From contig FR883398.1 of NCBI GenBank assembly GCA_000435835.1, positions 1 to 64,000 of the forward strand: a stretch of DNA of 64,000 bases. The letters are read 5' to 3'. Below are positions 10,229 to 19,500 of the stretch, in pieces; the first letter of the stretch is position 1; every line of letters begins with the position of its first letter. A model generated the notes under the pieces. It made no database searches. It was given only the letters and a program-made list of their open reading frames with translations, and was not told the DNA's origin. The stretch comes from Clostridium sp. CAG:221 (GTDB taxonomy: Bacteria > Bacillota > Clostridia > Clostridiales > Clostridiaceae). Both the position numbers and the translations under genes were made by a program.

Positions 10229-12340
10229 ATGATATTAGATGGGGAATTCTTTAGTGTAAAAAGTAAAGAATATAATGAAAAAACATTAAATTGTGTAATA
10301 GAAACTGTAAAGAAACTTGATGAGATAGATGATAAACCTTTAATGATGCTAGGAAAGATACAAAGTGGTAAAACTAGATCTTTTATTGGAGTTATATCGT
10401 TAGCTTTTGATAATGGATATGATTTAGCTGTAGTATTAACAAAAAATTCAAATGCTTTAGCAAAACAAACTACAGCTAGAATGAAGCAAGAGTTTTATGA
10501 TTTTAGAGATGAAGATATTATTGAAATATTTGATATTATGTGTATACCACCTAATATGTCACAATTTGAATTAGATAAAAAGATGATTATTGTTGTTAAG
10601 AAGGAAAAGAATAATATTCCAAGGCTTATGAAGTTTATAGAAAAATATGCTTTACATAAGGATAAGAAGTGTTTAATTATAGACGATGAAGCTGATTTTT
10701 GTAGTATTGGTTATGATAAAAATAAGGATACTGAGGATTTTGATTTAAGAAGAATAGCTTCGCAAATAAATGATTTAAGATTACAACTTACGTGTAAGTT
10801 TATACAAGTAACAGCTACTCCATATTCTTTATATTTACAGCCAGAAACTATTGAGTTAGGTGGGGAAAAGGATATTAGACCAGTAAAACCAGCAGATACT
10901 GTTATAGTACCACATGGTAATGGTTATATAGGTGGAGAATATTATTTTGATAAAGATAAACATCCATTAGGAGAATATTTATTTCATGCTATCGAAGAAA
11001 ATGAATTACAAATAATTAAAAGTTCTGATAGAAGAAGATTTAAAGATGAGGAAGTTTTAACTAGTAATAAGGTAATAGGACTTAGAACATCAATAATTAA
11101 TTTTATTGTAGCTGGATGTATAAGAATTATTCAAAATGGTGGAAATCCGAGAGGAAAGAAAAATAAATTTAGTTTTATTATTCATACTGAGATATCTAAA
11201 GCAGTTCATAATAGACAGGAAAATTTAATAAGTATGTTAATTGAAAAATTAGAGGATGAAGTTAAATATGATAGTAAACTTCTAGATAAGTATATTGAAG
11301 ATGGGTATAATGATTTAGCTAATTCGGTAAATATATATGGGTTTGATGTTCCTTCTTTAGAGGAAGTTAATAAATATGTAAAAAGAGCTATTAAAGAACA
11401 ATGGGTAACTAGAGTTATAGTAAATTCAGAAAATGATATTAATGCATTATTAGATGAAGATGGGCAATTAAGGCTTAGAACACCTTTAAATATATTTATA
11501 GGTGGACAAATATTAGATAGAGGAATAACAATTGCTAATCTTATTGGATTCTATTATGGTAGATCACCACAAAAAATGCAACAAGATACTGTGTTGCAGC
11601 ATTCAAGAATGTATGGATATAGAAGCAAAGAGGATTTAGCTGTAACTAGATTCTATACTACCAACGATATTTATTACAGAATGTCCAATATTAATGAATT
11701 TGATAGTAAGCTTAGAGAAGATTTTGAAGAGGGTAATTTAGAGCATGGTGTAATTTTTATAAGTAAAGACCAGAATGGTAAGATTATTCCATGCTCACCT
11801 CAAAAAATATTAATTAGTAATACACAAGTATTAAAGCCGGGAAAAACAACAACCATTGTAGGATTTCAAACTGGATACAAAAGTAATATTAATAGATATT
11901 TAACACAAATAGATAATATAATAAAGAGTAATAACAATAATAGGTTAGATGGTGAATTTAAGTTAAGTAAAGATGAAACTATAAAAGTAATTAATTTAAT
12001 ATATAAAACTATAGAGATAGAAAATTCAAGTTGTATAGATGAAAAAGCATTTACATCTTTAATAAATTATTTAAGTAAAAATTATGTAAATGTTTATTGT
12101 AGAACTAATAGAAATATGGCACGAAAAAGAAAAACTAGATTATCTTTTTCAGATACACCATATAGTGGTACAACTGATTTAAGAATATCTAAAGATATGG
12201 CAGTAGATGAACCAACACTTATGTTATTAAAGCAAAATTCTGATGATTCAGAATGGAGGTCAGGAGAGTTCTATTGGCCTGTTATAGTAACCCAACAAAA
12301 TGTTCAAACTGCTGTGTATACTTCTGAATTGTTAAAGTAG
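10229..12340 (+). CDS. Z1-domain ATPase / helicase-like protein
   Basis: 703 residues. The NTPase start has Walker A GKIQSGKT (42-49), Walker B IIDDEADF (150-157) and an SF2-like TATPYS (195-200). The Z1 signature GGQILDRGITIANLIGFYYG lies near 420-445, followed by QDTVLQHSRMYGYR. Z1 proteins are found in restriction and defence loci, for example with MutL-like ATPases and AIPR proteins in Mza-type systems. None of those partners is present here; the only neighbour in the operon is the cysteine-containing protein at 9523. Target and chemistry are unknown. Confidence 0.85.
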   Translation: MILDGEFFSVKSKEYNEKTLNCVIETVKKLDEIDDKPLMMLGKIQSGKTRSFIGVISLAFDNGYDLAVVLTKNSNALAKQTTARMKQEFYDFRDEDIIEIFDIMCIPPNMSQFELDKKMIIVVKKEKNNIPRLMKFIEKYALHKDKKCLIIDDEADFCSIGYDKNKDTEDFDLRRIASQINDLRLQLTCKFIQVTATPYSLYLQPETIELGGEKDIRPVKPADTVIVPHGNGYIGGEYYFDKDKHPLGEYLFHAIEENELQIIKSSDRRRFKDEEVLTSNKVIGLRTSIINFIVAGCIRIIQNGGNPRGKKNKFSFIIHTEISKAVHNRQENLISMLIEKLEDEVKYDSKLLDKYIEDGYNDLANSVNIYGFDVPSLEEVNKYVKRAIKEQWVTRVIVNSENDINALLDEDGQLRLRTPLNIFIGGQILDRGITIANLIGFYYGRSPQKMQQDTVLQHSRMYGYRSKEDLAVTRFYTTNDIYYRMSNINEFDSKLREDFEEGNLEHGVIFISKDQNGKIIPCSPQKILISNTQVLKPGKTTTIVGFQTGYKSNINRYLTQIDNIIKSNNNNRLDGEFKLSKDETIKVINLIYKTIEIENSSCIDEKAFTSLINYLSKNYVNVYCRTNRNMARKRKTRLSFSDTPYSGTTDLRISKDMAVDEPTLMLLKQNSDDSEWRSGEFYWPVIVTQQNVQTAVYTSELLK

Positions 12341-12728
12341 TATAAATATTATTATGTGATGAAATTAAAGTTATTTAGATATTATTAATTATAAGAAACT
12401 GCTATAAAATGATTTTATCGGGACTGTTGGAAGAAGTGTGTAATATCATTCTTTCAATAGTCCTTTTCTACTAGTATTACTTTATAATATAAATAGAATT
12501 TAAATTTGTTAAATAGATTAATGAAATAAAGTAATAAAATTTATTAAGTTACATATTTAATAATAAATTTTAAATTAATGCATTTATATTCCAAATCACT
12601 TCGACAATTTACAACAAAATATGAGGAAGATGTTTGTTATAATAAAATATAATTATGTTAAGTTACAAACAGAGAGAATTAGTATAAATAATACAGTAGG
12701 ATTCTTATAAATATAGAAAGGATTAATT
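12341..12728 (+). promoter_or_regulatory. Intergenic region before dptF, with likely promoter
   Basis: 388 bases without a gene. Apart from the terminator, it holds a good -10 box TATAAT at 12638-12643, preceded by GT, with no clear -35 box. An eight-base TTCGACAA at 12600-12607 matches the Spo0A box consensus. A similar TTCGACA lies near 1304 upstream of the NERD helicase. The rest is AT-rich sequence with no further recognisable signal. Confidence 0.4.
12421..12467 (+). terminator. Terminator hairpin after the Z1 gene
   Basis: Inverted repeat 12421-12435 / 12449-12463 followed by TTTTCT. The left arm begins like the hairpin at 3600. Confidence 0.7.
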
Positions 12729-15179
12729 ATGAATAATAGTTTTTTTGAAGTTCTAAAAGATGAGTTTGCGGATCTTTATAATATGGGAAAGTACATTGAA
12801 GAAAATATATATACCAATTCTAGTGCTGCTATAACGAAGTCTAGATTATTTGCTGAAAAGTTATTAATTAATGTAGCAGAAATAGAAGAATTATATTATC
12901 TGAAAACAGTACCACAGTATGAAAGAATAAGAGAACTACATAAAGAAGGAATTATAAGTGATAAAATATTATCTGAATTTGATTTTATTAGAATAACAGG
13001 AAATAAAGCAATACATGAAGGTACTAATAATGATATAGAATATTCAGTTAAAATCTATAAAAAGCTTTATGTAATTGTTAAATGGTTCTTTGAAACATAC
13101 GCATCTAACCATGAAGAAATAGTACCAGAATACGAACCAGCAAAATTTCCAAATGGATATGGCTTAAATTTAGATCAAATTGATAATATTATTAAAAGAA
13201 AAATTGAGGAATATATAGAGTCATCTAATAAAAAGAAATTAGTACAGGAAAAAGGTATTGAAAGAGACGCTAGTCTTGTTGGAGAAGAATTAGAAATTGA
13301 AGAAGCTGCAATGAAGATATTAGGATATGAATATACTGATAAAATATTAGCTGAAGATACTAAGGATATAGATGAGGAGATTATTATAAATTCTAATAAT
13401 ACTAATATAAACGAAGAAGAAAAGAAATATATATATACATACAAAAAGTTAAAAGGTAGTTATTTATTAAATGAATTATCTAAATTAAGTGAATCAGCAA
13501 AAGAAGCAGTTGAATCATGTACTGAGCTAGATACTTTTAAAAAATATCTTCATGTAGATAGAAATATTCAAAACGAATTACTTGAACTAATAAAGGAAGC
13601 AAATAACTCAGAGCAATCACAGTTAGTATTATTATGTGGAAGTGTAGGAGATGGAAAGTCACATTTATTAGCATATGTTAATGAAGAATATAAGGAAATT
13701 ATAAGTAACTTTAAAATCCATAATGATGCTACTGAAAGTTTTGATCCAAGTCAAACTGAAATAGAAACATTAAAAAAGGTCTTAAGTGGCTTTAGTGATA
13801 AAAATATAGAAAAAACAAATGAAAAACTTATACTTGCTATTAATTTAGGAGTATTAAATAATTTCTTGCAAGCAGATGGTGTAAAAGAAGAGTATACTAA
13901 GCTTATTGAATTTATTAATAATAGTAATATTTTCAATCAAGAAAAAATTAGTAAAAGTAGTTCATCAAATAATTTTAAATTAGTAAGCTTTGGTGATTAT
14001 AATATTTATGAGTTAACAGCAGAAGGTCCAAAATCTAAATATATAAAATCATTATTATATAAAATAGTAGATAAAAATGACAATAATCCTTTTTATAATG
14101 CATTTAGAAAGGATATTGAAGAGAAATTAGATAGTCCTGTAATAGAGAATTATAAAATTTTATCTATTGAAGGTGTAGTTGATAAAGTAACTCAAATCAT
14201 AATTAAAGCAATGGTTAAAAATAAAAGAATATTAGGTACAAGAGAGCTACTAAATTTTATATATGAGCTAATAGTTCCAGCAAATATTGATGAGTTTGAT
14301 ATTACAAGTTCAAGTATTGATTATATTGATGCTATTTTACCTAATATGATATTTAATTCAAAAGAAAGAGGAGCACTATTAAAACTTATAAGTATTGAAA
14401 ATCCTTTAGGATTAAGACATGAAAAACTAGACCAGTTAATAGTAACTCTAAATATTGCCAGTAATTTAAAACATATACTAAGTCAATACTTTGATGATAG
14501 TACTTGTGAAATTATAGAAGTAATTTTAGGTGATATATATAGTTTAAATGATGTGTCAGAAGCCTTAAGACAAAAGTATATAGATACTATTATTAGATTT
14601 GCATATATACTTGGAAATGAGGCAATTCAGGAGATATTTGAAGATAGTGCGTATAATGATTATATGAAATATCTATACTATTACAATTGTGGAATGGGAA
14701 AAGAATATAAAATAATGTTTGATGAAGTAGAAAATGCAATATATAAATGGAATGGCTCACCTAAGAAACACTATATATACTTAAATGAAAAGTTAGAAAA
14801 TTTTAATGTAGCAGAGCAGTTGAAAATAAAAGCTACAAATAAAAAAGGAATGTGTGAAAAGTTTAGTAGTGAATGTCTAGAGAGATTTAAAAGCAATATC
14901 ACATTAGGATATGAAATTGTAGGAAGAGAATTATATGAAACTTTAGATGTAGATTATCAATTATATAAAAAAATAGTGGAAGTAAATAATGGATACCATG
15001 TTACAAAGAACGATAAAGAACAAGGTGTTTTATTTGTTGAATTTATAGACAAGCTTTTATTAAATGGAAATATGGAGAATGAACTTTTAATTGAGGATAA
15101 AAGAAACAATAGAAAATTCAGTTTAATATATGAAAATGATTTTGATGAAGAATTTATTTTTGAAAGGATGGAAAGCTAA
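12729..15179 (+). CDS. dptF: DptF, phosphorothioation-dependent restriction ATPase, with DUF4145-like N-terminal extension
   Basis: 816 residues, larger than usual DptF. The extra N-terminal part (about 1-130) resembles the DUF4145/HEPN-like helical domain of restriction subunits: SSAAITKSRLFAEKLL, then FIRITGNKAIHEG. A charged coiled segment follows (150-235). The DptF-like part begins near 240 and has a P-loop CGSVGDGKSHLLAY (303-316). In Dnd/Dpt systems, DptFGH together destroy DNA that lacks phosphorothioate marks. The stop codon overlaps the start of dptG (TAATG), so the three genes form one operon. Identification rests on P-loop type, size and gene order. Confidence 0.85.
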   Translation: MNNSFFEVLKDEFADLYNMGKYIEENIYTNSSAAITKSRLFAEKLLINVAEIEELYYLKTVPQYERIRELHKEGIISDKILSEFDFIRITGNKAIHEGTNNDIEYSVKIYKKLYVIVKWFFETYASNHEEIVPEYEPAKFPNGYGLNLDQIDNIIKRKIEEYIESSNKKKLVQEKGIERDASLVGEELEIEEAAMKILGYEYTDKILAEDTKDIDEEIIINSNNTNINEEEKKYIYTYKKLKGSYLLNELSKLSESAKEAVESCTELDTFKKYLHVDRNIQNELLELIKEANNSEQSQLVLLCGSVGDGKSHLLAYVNEEYKEIISNFKIHNDATESFDPSQTEIETLKKVLSGFSDKNIEKTNEKLILAINLGVLNNFLQADGVKEEYTKLIEFINNSNIFNQEKISKSSSSNNFKLVSFGDYNIYELTAEGPKSKYIKSLLYKIVDKNDNNPFYNAFRKDIEEKLDSPVIENYKILSIEGVVDKVTQIIIKAMVKNKRILGTRELLNFIYELIVPANIDEFDITSSSIDYIDAILPNMIFNSKERGALLKLISIENPLGLRHEKLDQLIVTLNIASNLKHILSQYFDDSTCEIIEVILGDIYSLNDVSEALRQKYIDTIIRFAYILGNEAIQEIFEDSAYNDYMKYLYYYNCGMGKEYKIMFDEVENAIYKWNGSPKKHYIYLNEKLENFNVAEQLKIKATNKKGMCEKFSSECLERFKSNITLGYEIVGRELYETLDVDYQLYKKIVEVNNGYHVTKNDKEQGVLFVEFIDKLLLNGNMENELLIEDKRNNRKFSLIYENDFDEEFIFERMES

Positions 15180-16546
15180 TGGTTTATGAAGAAAATATAA
15201 ATAAGTTAAAAAAGTCAATGCACATGGGAGATAAACCAGGTAGCGGAAAACATACAATTAATATTGCTGCTCCATTCTTGCCTTTTGGAACTAGAAATCC
15301 AGAGAGGCCTAAGTTTAAAAGAAAATTCTCAGGTGTCACAGGGGAAGTAGTTAGACTTATAAACGGAAAAGAATTAGAAGAAGATTTTGATATTGTTAAA
15401 TCCATAGATAATATTGTAGAAGTTGTTAAATGTAATAATGAAGATGATAAGAAGTATTTAAAAGAATTGGTAAAAGAGTATTTAATAGATAAAGATGGAG
15501 ATATAAAAGTATTCCATGCAAAACTGTTTAATTATATAGAACTAGATAAGGGAACGGAAATTGCAGGCGAAAAGAAAATAGCTCAATTCTTGTATGATAT
15601 TTTATTTAGTGATAATAATATAAGTTCTATTTTTGAAGAAGATGAAACTAAGAATATGATAATAAAATTAGTATTGTCTAAATTAAGTGGATTAAAAGAG
15701 AGAGAGGCTGAAAAAGTATATATTAATAAATTAGATTTTATTACAGAGGTAGCTAAGGAAGATTTTAACTTTCTTATAAAGCACAAAGAATTTTTCATGA
15801 AAAATTTCCAACAATTAATAGCATATTATTATTTTTATTATATAACTCAATTATCAATAAAATTAAATAAAAAAGATAAGGCAAATTTTTCTGAGGTAGA
15901 AAAAGTATTTTATTTATTAGATTGGGAAAAAGCAAGTAAAAATAGAAAGAGTGTAGTAAATGGATATTCATTAATAAAAGCTGAAAGTAGAAATTTGTTA
16001 ATAAATATTAATGTAATTGAACATTTAAATTTCTTATGTGGTGTTAAGGGGTTTACATATTTTGAAATAGTAGATATGATTAATAGTTTATCTAATGAAG
16101 AAAAGAATAATTATTTAAGCACTATTTATGAATGGATTAAAATCTATAGAAATAATTTTGACCAAGAACCTGTTGATGTAGAATTAGAATTTGAAGAATT
16201 AGTAAATACTTTAGAAAAATCTTTAGCAGAAAAAATAGAACAAGCAACGATTAGTAGATATGCGCTATGGATTGAAGAAATAGGAAAAAAATATTTCTTA
16301 AAGATAAGGGGCGGTAGCTATGGGTATATGTTAAATATGACACAAGAAATGTTACTTATGATTACTGCTATATGTATAAAGGAGGATAAAATAACTTTAA
16401 AAGATTTATTTAAAGAATACGAAAGAAGAGGGTTATTTTTAGACTCATATTCTCAAGTTGAAGTTATTGATTTATTAGGTAAATTAAATTTAATAGATAA
16501 AAAAAGTGATAGTGGGGATGCTCAATATGTCAAATCAATTTTATAA
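15179..16546 (+). CDS. dptG: DptG, phosphorothioation-dependent restriction protein
   Basis: 455 residues, the usual length for DptG. The N-terminal stretch GDKPGSGKHTINIAAPFLPF and the following FGTRNPERPKF fit the family; GSGKH looks like a P-loop but is not followed by other NTPase motifs. The rest is helical. It is coupled at both ends, with TAATG at the dptF junction and a 20-base overlap into dptH. It is needed for restriction in characterised Dnd systems; its exact role there is unclear. Confidence 0.82.
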   Translation: MVYEENINKLKKSMHMGDKPGSGKHTINIAAPFLPFGTRNPERPKFKRKFSGVTGEVVRLINGKELEEDFDIVKSIDNIVEVVKCNNEDDKKYLKELVKEYLIDKDGDIKVFHAKLFNYIELDKGTEIAGEKKIAQFLYDILFSDNNISSIFEEDETKNMIIKLVLSKLSGLKEREAEKVYINKLDFITEVAKEDFNFLIKHKEFFMKNFQQLIAYYYFYYITQLSIKLNKKDKANFSEVEKVFYLLDWEKASKNRKSVVNGYSLIKAESRNLLININVIEHLNFLCGVKGFTYFEIVDMINSLSNEEKNNYLSTIYEWIKIYRNNFDQEPVDVELEFEELVNTLEKSLAEKIEQATISRYALWIEEIGKKYFLKIRGGSYGYMLNMTQEMLLMITAICIKEDKITLKDLFKEYERRGLFLDSYSQVEVIDLLGKLNLIDKKSDSGDAQYVKSIL

Positions 16547-19500
16547 ATATTTATCAAATAAGGTAGTGGAGTATTTTGAGTCCAATGAAGTTAATGCAGG
16601 GGAAAGATACTATATACAATTAGATGAAAAAGATCAAGTTGAGAAGTTTTATAATGAATTATCTCAAAGTGAAAATGTAAATAAATTTAGTTATAGACAT
16701 AAGTTAGGAAGTGAATATAGTACATTTTCTATTAGTCTTAAAGATGATGTAAAAGTTGTTGTGGCATCAACAATAAATGTTACACCAGCATATTTAGTTA
16801 CAATTAGAAATGCCTCCCAAGAACAGCAAAATGAGTGGGAAAATACAGCTTTATTAATAATTTGTAATGAGCCTAATGATAGTATAAAAAACGGATGCCG
16901 TGATATGAAAACAGAGGGTATGCCACTTAATGTTAAATATATCTCTAATAACTTAAATAATGAAATGGAAAAATCACAATTAAGCAAAATTGATAAGGAA
17001 ATTGTTAAGTTCCATATTAATAATAAATTATCAGATGTATATAACGTATCATTATGGGACTATGAGGAAGTACTATCAATTATAAATAAGAATTCATTAG
17101 ATAAATCGGATTATAAAGAAATAGGATTGTTTCCAGATAAAGCTTTAGATACTTATTCAAAGTCTAATGTAAAAAGTATTCAAAAGAGACTTAAAGAAAA
17201 TAATAATTTATATTCAAAAGTAGAAGGTTATCAAGAATATGAAGATAAAGAACAGCAATTGGAAAAGTTATTTGATAGTAAAGGTGTAGAAAAATTAAAA
17301 AAAGAGAATTGGAGAGAAACTGATTACGTTGCAGTAAAGCAATCTTTTGAAGATAATTTAAAAAATAAGCCTCTCGGATATGAAGAGAATATGAATAAAA
17401 CTATTTCTGAAGGAGTTGTGTATTGGGAAAAAGCAAAAGCGGATACTGCATCAGGAAAGAGAAAAAGACATATAATTGTATTTAATAATGGAAAACTTGA
17501 TTCAATAAAGCTTAAATTTAAATTTACTGAAACGCTATATACGGAATACATTCAGCTAAAAAGTAAGGAGTTTGTTACGGTATCAGGTAAAACGATGACA
17601 GTTACTTTACCAGCAGATAAGTATGACTCTTCTTTCTATAGACTTGTATATGAGCATAAGAAACAAGCTAAATCAAAATATGAATTTAATGTTGCAGTTG
17701 TGAATATAGAAGAGGATTACTTGAAGTCTATTAAGACAATATATGAAATAAAAACAGGGTCTGGAAATAAAAATAGAATTCAGATTAATAGTGATGGAAG
17801 TGAAATTAAGTTTGGAACTTGCAATAATTTGAAAGAAGTTAATGTTGATAATTCAGATGATATTTTAGAGGTAACTGAAAACAGTTCAGTAAGAATTTCA
17901 AATATGTCATCTGCATGGGATGATGATTCATTAAGAGTTATATTGAAATCTGATAAAGGTATAGTTCCATTAGAAATCAAAGAACAGAACTTCAGAAGTA
18001 GACCTATTCACTCTATAAATTTAATGAATAGAAAGAGAGAAAGGTGCGAAGGGTTTACTTGGGAAAAAAATAAAATAAAACAAGGTACAGATGAATTTTA
18101 CTTAGAAGAAAAACTTAAAGAAACCTTTATTAAGGAAAAAAGTATTATTGATAATAAAATATTATATGGAGTACTTGAGATAGATGAAATAGCAAAGAAG
18201 GAATTAAAGCTTAGTACTGAATTAACAAATGCTTATCTTAATATTATTGAGTACTACACCAGAAAAAATAATATACCTAGCTTAACATATATAGATGAAG
18301 AACTTAGAAATCTTTATGAAGAGTATTTAAATATATTCAATAAAGAAATTGAAGAGATTCAATCAAAAGACATTATCGCTAATGATGAGTTAAAGAGAGA
18401 TTTATTAAAAATAGGTACTATAAAAAGCGATGATAAGATAATGTTTACTCCATTGTCTCCAATTAATATTGCTTATAGCTTAGAAGTAAATAAGCAATTA
18501 AGTAATGATAATGTAGAAACTCATATATTAGAAAGATTAACTCCAAATAGTTTGCTACCATATATTTATGGAGATAAAAATAAATTATATAAACCTATTT
18601 ATCAAAAAGTAAATATGGAATGGTTAATATATGAAAAAGAAGAGGCTGTTTCAGTTGGGGAAACAAATGCATTTGTAGCAAAAGTAGTAAAAGAAAAGTT
18701 AAATCAATTTATAAATAATTTTAGTTATTTATTCCCAAAAGGATATAGAGCTCCTATAAAAATTAATATAATTAATATTAAGAATGATAGGGAAGTAGTA
18801 AGAGGTGTATTTGATTTTATTAAAAATCAAATTAATAGTGACTCGGAAAATATTATTCCAATTGAAATAAATGTTTATAATGGCAAAGGAATATCTGAAT
18901 TTGACAGATTTTTTGATATAAATAGTATTGAAAAATTGCAAGAAGAATTTGATATATCATTTAAGTCAAAGAATAATCAATTTGATGAAATTGATATTAT
19001 GAGAATGGCATTACAAAATATAAGGTATTATAAACATAATGATATAAATTATAAATATGCACATATATCTTTTTATAAAACTGGTGCTAGTGAAGAGGCA
19101 GCAGAAGATAATGCTAGCAGTCTTGAAGCAGGAGTATCATTAGGAGGATTATTATCTACGGTAACATCAAATAATAACAATAATGATTATAGAATTGGAT
19201 TTGGTACAAGAAATTTAGTAGATAATAAAAATGAATTAATTAGAACTGCAATAAACTTAAATGAATTAGCTGTGAACTGCTATAATGGAGGAATAAACCC
19301 TTATAGAAAGGATACATCAATAGTAACTAGACCATTAACTTTAGCTGAAGAAGTAAAAGAAAAATTATTTAATTCATCTAATTGGGTAACTTTCATTGAA
19401 CCAAGTTTTGGATTGGAGTACTTTGAAGAAGATAACAATGATGAATTAGTAGTAATTCATTATAGTGATCAATATACTTCTACAGATCAATATGATACTA

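Noticed and set aside
9523..12340. Complete Mza-type (MutL, Z1, AIPR) system
   Set aside because: Only Z1 is present; no MutL-like ATPase or AIPR protein is found nearby.
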